Below are positions 7,399-15,008 of a stretch of DNA of 64,000 nucleotides, one piece after another. Numbering within the stretch: position 1 is the stretch's first letter; every line of letters begins with the position of its first letter. Both the position numbers and the translations under genes were made by a program. Source of the stretch: Anaerotruncus sp. G3(2012) (GTDB taxonomy: Bacteria > Bacillota > Clostridia > Oscillospirales > Ruminococcaceae); NCBI RefSeq assembly GCF_000403395.2, contig NZ_KE159659.1, forward strand, positions 1-64,000. Reading direction: 5' to 3'. Below the pieces are notes generated by a model. The model made no database searches. It was not told where the DNA came from and saw only the letters and a list, made by a program, of their open reading frames with translations.

Positions 7399-7451
7399 GA
7401 GCCACCATCGGCCTTTAAAACCGAAGTCAGGACCAAAATTACACGGATAGC

Positions 7452-7480
7452 ATTATACAAAAAACAACCGTTTTTGTATA
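7452..7480 (-). promoter_or_regulatory. Promoter of prs
   Basis: Minus-strand TATACA (7480-7475), 17-bp spacer, TATAAT (7457-7452). The -10 is perfect, the -35 weak. The leader is about 130 nt. Confidence 0.55.
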
Positions 7481-7565
7481 CGTCTTTTTGGAAAATAGGA
7501 GTTTTCCATAAATGCGTACAAATGTAGAGCTTAAAATTGTCGTATTCGCATATGAAACAGGGGAA

Positions 7566-7799
7566 TCATTCGACAATCGCACTCAAAGACTGTGGAACGG
7601 CCAGCTCATAAGGATCAGGAATAATGGTATGGATCAATCCTTTGTAAAGCGATTTTTTCCAATAGCGGTTTGCGAGCAGAGGAGAAGAGAATTTTTTGGC
7701 AAGTGCGGGGTCGTACAGCAGAACACGGGTGCTGAACAGATATTTTTCCTCTCCGTTTTCAATCACACGGATAATAAAACGGCTGATTTGAGACCACAT
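7566..7799 (-). CDS. Small conserved-looking hypothetical protein
   Basis: 77 residues, rich in aromatic and basic residues (SRFIIRVIENGEEKYLFSTR, NRYWKKSLYKGLIHT), predicted soluble with a mixed beta/alpha pattern. There is no signal peptide, membrane helix or cysteine motif. GGAG lies 5 bases before the ATG on the minus strand. It stands between prs and an amidase-domain gene on the same strand. I do not recognise the family. Confidence 0.6.
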   Translation of the reverse strand: MWSQISRFIIRVIENGEEKYLFSTRVLLYDPALAKKFSSPLLANRYWKKSLYKGLIHTIIPDPYELAVPQSLSAIVE

Positions 7800-7913
7800 C
7801 CTTTCTCCAGAGACTCGGTAACAGTCTTATTTTATCATTGTTTTTTGGGACAAGCAAGTAAATTGCAGAAAAGGGGAGCATTTTTTACCTATTGTACAAA
7901 AATTTGTAGATAT

Positions 7914-8402
7914 TCACCAATTTCGGACCGCAATAATATGCAAATAGCGCACAAAGGAAAAGGTATAGCTGGAGAGCGGGCGGGCGAAAGCGTCAAATGT
8001 ATGAGTGGTGACAAGCGGGTCGCTGCCCTCAAACCCGCTGACGAACAGCGAGTGATACCATCGCCCTGCCGCATCCCCGAGCTGGATCAGGTCTCCCGTT
8101 TCGATCCCATCTGCTTCGGTCTGTTCTGCAAATGGTCCCACCGAACGGTTGCGGGTCAGAAAATTGTAGAGGTAGGGTACGCCGCTCCACGCTGCGGCGC
8201 GGTCGGTTGGACTGTTATAATACCATCCGACATCCCGGGCATAGTTCATCACTGCACCGCCTGAAAACAGGCATTGGGAGACGAAACTGGTACAGTCGCC
8301 CCCTATGCCGTCGAATCTCATATAACGGGGATTGCGTTCAAATGCCCATTTCTTGGCATATACTGCGGCTTTTTCCCGGTTGTAGGGGTAGGTTTTCAGC
8401 AC
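7914..8402 (-). CDS. Amidase_6-type putative amidase domain protein
   Basis: 162 residues from a GTG with AAAAGGAGG 8 bases ahead; a longer frame upstream to 8486 lacks a comparable site. The sequence carries the hallmarks of this NlpC/P60-like cysteine amidase family: YNREKAAVYAKKWA at the start, GGDCTSFVSQCL (catalytic Cys near residue 31), a GDLIQLGD strand, and His residues in WYHSLFV and VTTHTFD. There is no signal peptide, so substrate and location are unclear; family members are thought to cut amide bonds, possibly in the cell wall. It is divergent from the cobalamin operon. Confidence 0.82.
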   Translation of the reverse strand: MLKTYPYNREKAAVYAKKWAFERNPRYMRFDGIGGDCTSFVSQCLFSGGAVMNYARDVGWYYNSPTDRAAAWSGVPYLYNFLTRNRSVGPFAEQTEADGIETGDLIQLGDAAGRWYHSLFVSGFEGSDPLVTTHTFDAFARPLSSYTFSFVRYLHIIAVRNW

Positions 8403-8472
8403 GAAAAACGCCTCCTTTTGTTTTGGGTACGGTTTGAAGTTTCTGGATATACCATATTCTATGTCTCCCGGC

Positions 8473-8501
8473 TTGACTTTTGTCAAAAATTCGATTAAAA
8501 T
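8473..8501 (+). promoter_or_regulatory. Promoter of the cobalamin operon
   Basis: TTGACT (8473-8478), 17-bp spacer, TAAAAT (8496-8501). Transcription would start near 8508, about 20 bases before the hairpin at 8528. No other good promoter was seen between the divergent genes. Confidence 0.7.
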
Positions 8502-8527
8502 GCTCGTTAGAACCGAATGATGATGGG

Positions 8528-8566
8528 GGACGATGCCGCAGTTCCTGCGGCGGCGTCCTGTTTTTT
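8528..8566 (+). terminator. Leader terminator/attenuator before cbiD
   Basis: GGACG (8528-8532) pairs with CGTCC (8554-8558) and, after a 2x2 internal loop, GCCGCAG (8535-8541) pairs with CTGCGGC (8545-8551) around a TTC loop; six T follow at 8561-8566. This is a complete intrinsic terminator between promoter and cbiD. Only about 20 bases precede it, too few for a cobalamin aptamer, so any antitermination must use another mechanism. Confidence 0.7.
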
Positions 8567-8586
8567 CGCAGGAAAGATGGGGTTGG

Positions 8587-9822
8587 ATGGAAGTGTATCC
8601 GTACTGTTACAGCGGTGGAAAAAAGCTGCGGTGTGGCTATACCACTGGTTCCTGCGCGGCGGCCGCAGCTAAAGCTGCGGCGACACATCTGCTTACCGGA
8701 AAGGAGCAGGCGGCAGTTTCAATCCTGCTTCCAAAAGGCATCCAGCTCCGCCTTTCGTCCGAACTCTGCTCGGTGTCGCCCGGAAAGGCGGTTTACGGGG
8801 TGCGCAAGGATGCCGGCGACGATGTTGACGTGACCAATAGACTGTTGATCTGTGCCGAAGTCAGTTTCTTTCCAGGCAGGGAAATCCTGGTCGAAGGCGG
8901 GGAAGGCGTTGGACGGGTCACACGTCCGGGCTTGGAACAGCCGCCTGGTGCGGCAGCGATCAACCAGATACCCCGTCGGATGATTGAGCAGGAAGTTCGG
9001 GAGGTGCTGGACAGGTTCGGGGCGAATCTAGGCGCGCGGGTGACCGTTTCTGTTCCGGATGGGCAGCGGGTTGCTGCCAAGACCTACAACCCCCGCCTTG
9101 GAATTGTAGGAGGCATTTCGATTCTGGGTACAACCGGAATTGTCGAGCCAATGAGCGGAGCCGCCCTGATACAGACGATTCGTGCCGAACTGGATATGCT
9201 GCGCGCGGCAGGGGATACACCGATCCTACTGACACCGGGAAATTATGGGGAACGCTTTGCCTCCAAAGAGATCGGGCTTCCGCTCGACAGGGCGGCACTG
9301 TGCAGCAATTTTATCGGCGATGCGCTCGATTATGCGGATCATCTGGGATTTACCGGGCTGCTTCTGGTTGGGCACATTGGAAAGCTGGTCAAGCTGGCGG
9401 CAGGGGTGTTTCAAACCCATTCCCGGGTCGCTGATGCACGAATGGAGATTTTTGCTGCCCATGCCGCGCTGGCGGGTGCAGATCGGATGCTGGCATCTGC
9501 GCTGATGCAGGCGGATACAACCGACCGGGCGGTCGAGCTTTTGGAGCAGGCAGGGCTGCGCGATCCGGTGATGAAAACGATCATAGAAAAAATCGGGTTC
9601 CATCTTGGGCAGAGGTTGAAAAACACCCCGTTTGGCGCAGTGGTCTTTTCCAACCAGTATGGCATTTTGGGGCAGACTTTGGGTGCAGAACAGCTGATTT
9701 TTCAAATCAAACGAGCGTGTTGGAGGAAAGAAGATGCAGGGAAGATTGTACGGGGTGAGTGTCGGACCCGGGGACCCGGAACTGATGACCCTGAAAGCGG
9801 TGCGGGTGATCCGCTCCTGTGA
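8587..9822 (+). CDS. cbiD: Cobalt-precorrin-5B (C1)-methyltransferase CbiD
   Basis: Anaerobic B12 pathway enzyme adding the C1 methyl group from SAM. The signature GYTTGSCAAAAAKAA starts at residue 17, and the family core (VTVSVPDGQRVAAKTYNPRLG, GGISILGTTGIVEPMS, LTPGNYGERFA) is intact. The expected C-terminus (FSNQYGILGQTLGAEQLIF) is followed by about 40 unrelated residues, because the frame runs on 89 bases into cbiL. The start at 8587 follows AGGAAAG. First gene of the 18-gene operon. Confidence 0.95.
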   Translation: MEVYPYCYSGGKKLRCGYTTGSCAAAAAKAAATHLLTGKEQAAVSILLPKGIQLRLSSELCSVSPGKAVYGVRKDAGDDVDVTNRLLICAEVSFFPGREILVEGGEGVGRVTRPGLEQPPGAAAINQIPRRMIEQEVREVLDRFGANLGARVTVSVPDGQRVAAKTYNPRLGIVGGISILGTTGIVEPMSGAALIQTIRAELDMLRAAGDTPILLTPGNYGERFASKEIGLPLDRAALCSNFIGDALDYADHLGFTGLLLVGHIGKLVKLAAGVFQTHSRVADARMEIFAAHAALAGADRMLASALMQADTTDRAVELLEQAGLRDPVMKTIIEKIGFHLGQRLKNTPFGAVVFSNQYGILGQTLGAEQLIFQIKRACWRKEDAGKIVRGECRTRGPGTDDPESGAGDPLL

Positions 9823-10435
9823 AGTGGTGGCGGTACCGCAGTCGGGGGCGGAAACCCAGGTTGCCTGGAAGATCGCCTGCGAAGCGGTTCCGGAGATCTT
9901 TTCCAAACAGAAGATAGACCTCTCATTTCCCATGACGCGGGATCCGGGCCGGCTGGAAGCGTGCCACACTGCGGCAGCTGCGCAGATCGCGGAACAGCTT
10001 GAGAAAGGGAAGTCGGTCGCGTTCCTGACCCTTGGGGATGTTTCGATCTATTCCACCTACGCTTATATGCAGGAGAGAATCCGCGCGCTGGGATTCGAAG
10101 CCGAGATGGTAGCAGGGGTACCTTCGTTCTGCGCAGTCGCGTCACGGCTTGGCATCAGTTTGACCGAAGCCGCAAAGCCGCTCCATATCATCCCCGCCTC
10201 GTATGAGGGTGCGGATGAAGGTCTGGACTGGAACGGTGTCAAGGTACTGATGAAAACCGGCAAAAAGATTGGGCAGGTCAAAACAGCTCTGCGGGAACGG
10301 GGTCTTTATCAACAGGCGCGGATGGTTGAGCGGTGCGGGATGGAGGGGGAACGGATTCTGGATTCTCTTGATCAGGCCGATGAGGCTTCCAGCTATTTTT
10401 CAATCATCATAGCCGGGGAACGGCAGCCCGACTGA
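9734..10435 (+). CDS. cbiL: Cobalt-factor II / precorrin-2 C20-methyltransferase CbiL
   Basis: SAM-dependent methylation at C20 of the cobalt-bound ring. 233 residues in the tetrapyrrole methylase fold: GVSVGPGDPELMTLKA near the N-terminus and TLGDVSIYSTY near residue 98 form the two SAM/substrate loops. GGAGGAAAGAAG precedes the ATG, showing that this start is used although cbiD still reads through it. The C20 enzyme is distinguished from other Cbi methylases by this second motif and by operon position. Confidence 0.93.
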   Translation: MQGRLYGVSVGPGDPELMTLKAVRVIRSCEVVAVPQSGAETQVAWKIACEAVPEIFSKQKIDLSFPMTRDPGRLEACHTAAAAQIAEQLEKGKSVAFLTLGDVSIYSTYAYMQERIRALGFEAEMVAGVPSFCAVASRLGISLTEAAKPLHIIPASYEGADEGLDWNGVKVLMKTGKKIGQVKTALRERGLYQQARMVERCGMEGERILDSLDQADEASSYFSIIIAGERQPD

Positions 10436-10451
10436 GAGGGGGAATACGCAG

Positions 10452-11228
10452 ATGGTTCATTTTGTAGGGGCTGGATGCGGCGCCCCCGACCTGATTACCC
10501 TTCGGGGACACCGGCTCTTACAGCAGGCGGATCAGATCATCTATGCGGGATCGCTGGTCAATCCCGCACTTCTGGAGGCTGCGAAATCTGGTTGTGTTAT
10601 CCGTAACAGCGCGCAGATGACCCTTGAGCAGGTACTGGAGTCGATCCGGGAGGCCGAAGCCATAGGTCAGACCACTGTGCGTCTGCATACTGGAGACCCT
10701 TCGCTCTATGGTGCAGTCAGGGAGCAGATCGACGCATTACAATCAGAGGGGATTTCCTTCGATATCACCCCTGGGGTAAGTGCGTTCAGCGGGGCCGCTG
10801 CCGCGCTGGGGCATCTGGGGGGAGCGGAATACACCCTGCCGGGCGTCTCCCAGACACTGATTGTCACCCGGATGGCGGGACGCACCCCGGTTCCGGAATC
10901 CGAGTCGATTGAACGGCTGGCGGCGCATCGGGCCAGCATGGCGGTCTATCTGAGTGCTGGGATGGCCGGGGAGTTGAGCGACCGCCTGATCTGTGGCGGC
11001 TATTCAGCAGATACCCCTGCAGCGATCGTTTACAAGGCGAGCTGGCCGGACGAGAAAACGATTCTTTGTACGGTTGGGCAGCTTCCTGTATGTGCACAGG
11101 AGCATGGCATCCAAAAAACTGCATTGATTTTGATTGGGGAATACCTGCGGGGAACATCGTCCCATTATGAGCGGTCCAAACTCTATGATCCGTCGTTTTC
11201 AACTGGATTCCGGGAGGCGAGCCAGTGA
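10452..11228 (+). CDS. cbiF: Cobalt-precorrin-4 C11-methyltransferase CbiF
   Basis: Adds the C11 methyl group. 258 residues; tetrapyrrole methylase motifs VGAGCGAPDLITLRG at the start and HTGDPSLYGA near residue 80, with the YTLPG and VTRMAGRTPVPE segments typical of CbiF/CobM. The ATG follows GAGGGGGAA. Sixteen bases separate it from cbiL, and its stop overlaps the GTG of cbiG. Confidence 0.95.
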   Translation: MVHFVGAGCGAPDLITLRGHRLLQQADQIIYAGSLVNPALLEAAKSGCVIRNSAQMTLEQVLESIREAEAIGQTTVRLHTGDPSLYGAVREQIDALQSEGISFDITPGVSAFSGAAAALGHLGGAEYTLPGVSQTLIVTRMAGRTPVPESESIERLAAHRASMAVYLSAGMAGELSDRLICGGYSADTPAAIVYKASWPDEKTILCTVGQLPVCAQEHGIQKTALILIGEYLRGTSSHYERSKLYDPSFSTGFREASQ

Positions 11229-12244
11229 AGCTGTCAATCGTCGCGTTCACCAAAACGGGTGCAGCCCTTCTCAACCGCCTGGAAGATGGAATGAGAGCAG
11301 CAGGGTACGAGGTAATGGACGCATCAGTCCTGCGGCGGGGAGGGACGGAGCCGCGTCCCAGCCTGCATGATTGGGCGGAACAGGCCTTTTCAGGCGACGC
11401 AGTTCTCTTTGTCGGAGCTTGTGGGATCGCTGTACGGGCGATTGCACCGTTTGTCCGGGACAAATTCTGTGATCCGGCGGTCGTTTCGGTCGATGAGCTG
11501 GGACGGTTTGCGGTTCCGCTTTTGAGTGGGCATGTAGGCGGCGCCAACGAGCTCGCCAAAGAGGTGGCAAAATTGACCGGCGGGGTGGCGGTAATCTCAA
11601 CCGCGACCGATCTGCATCAAAAATTTGCGGTTGATCTGTGGGCGGCCTCACAAGGGCTTTCCATCGGGGAACGGGAGCTGGCCAAGCGGGTCTCTGCCGC
11701 AGTTCTGGCGGGGGAGAAGGTCGGGTTTGATAGTGACTTCCCGGTTGCCGGGAGGCTTCCCGACGGGCTTTTGTATGCACAGTCCGGATTACTTGGTATC
11801 CATCTGACGCTCGATGGGCATACCCGTCCGTTTGACAACACCCTGCATCTGTTCCCACGTTTGGTAACCGTCGGTGTCGGATGCCGGAAAGGGATTTCGG
11901 AGGAACAGTTTGAACAGGCGGTGTTGAGCGTGCTCGCGTCCCACCAGATTTCTCTTTTTGCGGTACGGCAGATCGCAACGATCGACCGAAAATCGCAGGA
12001 GCCATGCATCCGAGCATTTTGCGGGAAATACAGCCTGCCGCTGGAAACCGTTTCCGCGCAGACATTGGTGCAGACAGAAGGTCAGTTCACCGGTTCGGCA
12101 TTTGTGGAGCGGACGGTTGGAGTGGACAACGTCTGTGAACGGGCTGCGGTGGCCTGTGGAGGGGGAGAACTGCTCTTTCGAAAGGTTGCGATAGATGGCG
12201 TGACCGTCGCCGCTGCAATGCCGTTTCCGGAACTGACATTTTGA
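11225..12244 (+). CDS. cbiG: Cobalt-precorrin-5A hydrolase CbiG
   Basis: Opens the delta-lactone ring and releases C20 as acetaldehyde, the step that contracts the ring in the anaerobic route. 339 residues. The N-terminal part has FVGACGIAVRAIAPFVRDKFCDPAV and LLSGHVGGANELA; the C-terminal CbiG domain has VGVGCRKG near residue 215 and CGGGELLFRK. The GTG start overlaps the cbiF stop by 4 bases (GTGA). Its presence confirms the oxygen-independent pathway. Confidence 0.94.
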   Translation: MKLSIVAFTKTGAALLNRLEDGMRAAGYEVMDASVLRRGGTEPRPSLHDWAEQAFSGDAVLFVGACGIAVRAIAPFVRDKFCDPAVVSVDELGRFAVPLLSGHVGGANELAKEVAKLTGGVAVISTATDLHQKFAVDLWAASQGLSIGERELAKRVSAAVLAGEKVGFDSDFPVAGRLPDGLLYAQSGLLGIHLTLDGHTRPFDNTLHLFPRLVTVGVGCRKGISEEQFEQAVLSVLASHQISLFAVRQIATIDRKSQEPCIRAFCGKYSLPLETVSAQTLVQTEGQFTGSAFVERTVGVDNVCERAAVACGGGELLFRKVAIDGVTVAAAMPFPELTF

Positions 12245-12258
12245 GGGGAGGGAACAGA

Positions 12259-12990
12259 ATGGGCAAAATTTTTGTAGTCGGGATCGGCCCTGGAAATCGG
12301 CTGGACATGACTGCCAGGGCGGTCGCCGCGCTCGAACGGAGCGACATAATCGCTGGATATACCGTCTATGTTGATCTGGTGCGGAGCCAGTTCCCACAGA
12401 AAGCATGTTTGACCACCCCAATGCGTCAGGAAGCTGACCGCTGCCGCGCCGCGCTTGAACAGGCCGCAGGCGGGCAGACAGTCGCGTTGGTATGTAGTGG
12501 AGATGCGGGTGTTTATGGAATGGCTGGGCTGGTCTACGAACTTTCAGACCAATACCCGCCGGTGGAGATCGAGGTGGTTGCGGGTGTAACAGCCGCATGC
12601 AGCGGAGCTGCGCTGCTTGGTGCACCTCTGGTTCACGACTTTGCAGTGATCTCTCTGAGCGACCTTCTGACCCCTTGGGAGACGATCGAAAAACGGCTGG
12701 ATGCGGCAGGCATGGCGGATTTCTGTATCTGTCTGTACAACCCTGCAAGCAAAAAACGTACAGACCATCTGCAACGGGCATGTGACATCCTGCTGAGATA
12801 CCGTTCTCCCAGCGCTGCGGCAGGGATTGTGAAGAATATCGGGCGGAACGGAGAACAGGCCCGGGTGATGACCCTTCTCGAGCTGCGGGAGGAAACAGTG
12901 GATATGTTTACCACCGTTTTTATTGGGAATTCCTCCACCACGCTGAAAAACGGCAGAATGGTCACACCGAGGGGGTATCGGGATGTCTAA
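12259..12990 (+). CDS. cbiH: Precorrin-3B / cobalt-factor III C17-methyltransferase CbiH
   Basis: Methylates C17 with lactone formation and ring contraction. 243 residues with motifs VGIGPGNRLDMTARA, IAGYTVYVDL, CSGDAGVYGMAG (near residue 81) and LYNPASKKR. The ATG at 12259 follows GGGGAGGGAA; an in-frame TTG at 12241 lies before that site. It overlaps cbiJ by 8 bases. Confidence 0.95.
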   Translation: MGKIFVVGIGPGNRLDMTARAVAALERSDIIAGYTVYVDLVRSQFPQKACLTTPMRQEADRCRAALEQAAGGQTVALVCSGDAGVYGMAGLVYELSDQYPPVEIEVVAGVTAACSGAALLGAPLVHDFAVISLSDLLTPWETIEKRLDAAGMADFCICLYNPASKKRTDHLQRACDILLRYRSPSAAAGIVKNIGRNGEQARVMTLLELREETVDMFTTVFIGNSSTTLKNGRMVTPRGYRDV

Positions 12991-13765
12991 TTTTCTGGTG
13001 TTTGCCGGTACAACTGAGGGTAGGCGACTGATCGAGCTGCTCTATCGGTGCGGCGTGTCGGTCTGTGCAAGCGTCGCAACCGGATATGGCAGGCAGCTTC
13101 TTCCGGATGCGGTCAAGGTGTTTGCCGACCGCCTCGATCAGGATGAGATGGCCACAATGCTGCAAAACCTGAAATTCGACTGTGTGATAGACGCCACCCA
13201 CCCTTATGCAGATGAGGCGACCCGCAATATCTGTCAGGCATGCGAAAAGACAAGAACCCGCTATCTGCGGATTGACCGGCCGTCCGCGCAGTCGGACGGA
13301 TGCGTCTATGTGGAGGATGCGCGGCAGGCTGTGGATGTCTTAAGCGCGACAACCGGCAATGTGCTCCTTACCACCGGGAGCAAGGACCTGGATATTTTTG
13401 CCCGTCTGCCCGATTTCCAAAAGCGGCTTTATCCGAGGGTTCTTCCAGCGTTGGAGTCGCTGGAAAGATGCCTGACGCTTGGATACCCACAAAAGCATAT
13501 TATAGCGATGCAGGGTCCGTTTTCCCGGGAAATGAACCTCGCGACACTGCGGGAGATCGGGGCGGGCCTGCTGGTAACCAAGGACTCAGGCGAGACCGGA
13601 GGTTTCCCGGAAAAACTGGCGGCAGCGCAGGATGCCGGCGCGACGGTCATCGTAATCAACAGGCCGTCAACAGGCCGGGGGATGCGCTACCGGGAGGTGG
13701 TATCCCTGTTGACCGATGAGTTTGGGCTGAGAATCCCTGATACAGTTCCGGAAGAGCTATTATAA
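12983..13765 (+). CDS. cbiJ: Cobalt-precorrin-6A reductase CbiJ
   Basis: NADH-dependent reduction of the macrocycle. 260 residues; VFAGTTEGRRLIELL at the N-terminus, DATHPYADEATRNI near residue 70, TTGSKDLDIF, and the MQGPFSREMN and TKDSGETGGFPEK segments typical of CbiJ/CobK. It is co-translated with cbiH through an 8-base overlap. Confidence 0.94.
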   Translation: MSNFLVFAGTTEGRRLIELLYRCGVSVCASVATGYGRQLLPDAVKVFADRLDQDEMATMLQNLKFDCVIDATHPYADEATRNICQACEKTRTRYLRIDRPSAQSDGCVYVEDARQAVDVLSATTGNVLLTTGSKDLDIFARLPDFQKRLYPRVLPALESLERCLTLGYPQKHIIAMQGPFSREMNLATLREIGAGLLVTKDSGETGGFPEKLAAAQDAGATVIVINRPSTGRGMRYREVVSLLTDEFGLRIPDTVPEELL

Positions 13766-13787
13766 CGGGACAGAGGAGGAAAGCAGG

Positions 13788-15008
13788 ATGCATATTACAA
13801 TTATCGGGATTGGGATGGGGAATCCTGATCTGCTCACCATCCGGGCGATGCGGGCAATCCAGCAGAGCCGCTGCCTGATTGGTGCACAACGGCTGCTCAA
13901 CTGCTTTCCGGATGTGGACGTGGAAAAGGTCCCGGCATCTGTTCCGGCACAGATCGCCGAAGAGGTTCTGCGCCGCCGGCAGTTGGGGAATGTGACCGTG
14001 ATTGTCTCGGGGGACGTTGGTTTTTACAGTGCGGCCAAAGGTCTTATGCACTTATTGGGGGATGAGCAGGTCGAGCTGATTCCCGGGATCAGCAGTCTGC
14101 AATATTTCTGTACAAGGCTCGGTATTTCCTGGGAGGATATTTCGGTACTGAGTCTGCATGGGCGGGAGCAGGATCTGATTGGGACCATCTGTGCAAACGA
14201 GGAAACGTTTCTTCTGACCGGTGGAAAATTCGGTGCAGCTGAAATCTGTGCCCGTCTCTGCGAAAATGCGCTTGGTGATCTGGCGGTATCAGTGGGGGAG
14301 CGGCTTTCGTACCCTGATGAACGGATTTCACAGGGAACAGCAGAGCAGCTTTGCGGAGAAACATTCGATCCGCTTGCGGTGATGCTGGTGCGCAACTGCA
14401 ACATGCGCCGCCGCTCCCGTCCAGCGACCCATGGCATCCCAGACGAAGCATTTCTGCGCGGGAATGTCCCCATGACCAAGGCCGAGGTGCGGGCGGTTTC
14501 GATCTCCAAGCTGTGCCTGGAGCCTGGATGGATGGTTTGGGATGTGGGGGCGGGCACTGGTTCGGTTTCGGTTGAGGTTGCGAGGGTACTCCCGGATGGG
14601 TTGGTCTTTGCAGTCGAACGGGAGCAGGAAGCCTGCAAACTGATCGAACAAAACCGGATACGATTTTCGCTTCCGAATCTGCAAATTATCCAAGGGACCG
14701 CTCCAGATGCATTGTCTGATCTGCCAGCTCCTGACGCCGTATTTATTGGGGGCAGTTCGGGCGGACTGTCCGCATCAGTCGAACTTGCGGTGCAGAAAAA
14801 CCCCGCTGTGCGGGTGGTAGTCAACGCGATCACGCTTGAGACGGTCGGAGCCGCGCTCGAGGCGTTCAACCGGCTGGAACTCACCGGACAGGAGATCGTA
14901 CAGGTATTCGCTGCGCGGTCAAAAACGGTGGGCAGCAGCCACATGATGACCGGACAAAACCCGGTCTATATTTTGAGTGCGGGAGGGAAAGACGCATGGA
15001 AACCGTAA
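13788..15008 (+). CDS. cbiET: Fused CbiE-CbiT, cobalt-precorrin C5,C15-methyltransferase/decarboxylase
   Basis: 406 residues joining two enzymes. Residues 1-200 are CbiE (GIGMGNPDLLTIRA, VSGDVGFYSAAKG), which methylates C5. From about 215 on is CbiT, with FLRGNVPMTKAEVRA and the class I SAM motif WDVGAGTGSVSVEVAR, which methylates C15 and removes the C12 acetate carboxyl. Such a fusion equals CobL of the aerobic pathway and is also found in several clostridia. It overlaps cbiA by 13 bases. Confidence 0.95.
   Translation: MHITIIGIGMGNPDLLTIRAMRAIQQSRCLIGAQRLLNCFPDVDVEKVPASVPAQIAEEVLRRRQLGNVTVIVSGDVGFYSAAKGLMHLLGDEQVELIPGISSLQYFCTRLGISWEDISVLSLHGREQDLIGTICANEETFLLTGGKFGAAEICARLCENALGDLAVSVGERLSYPDERISQGTAEQLCGETFDPLAVMLVRNCNMRRRSRPATHGIPDEAFLRGNVPMTKAEVRAVSISKLCLEPGWMVWDVGAGTGSVSVEVARVLPDGLVFAVEREQEACKLIEQNRIRFSLPNLQIIQGTAPDALSDLPAPDAVFIGGSSGGLSASVELAVQKNPAVRVVVNAITLETVGAALEAFNRLELTGQEIVQVFAARSKTVGSSHMMTGQNPVYILSAGGKDAWKP

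Noticed and set aside
8403-8586. Cobalamin riboswitch upstream of cbiD
   Set aside because: No B12-box or multi-stem aptamer was found, and the promoter lies too close to the gene to allow one.
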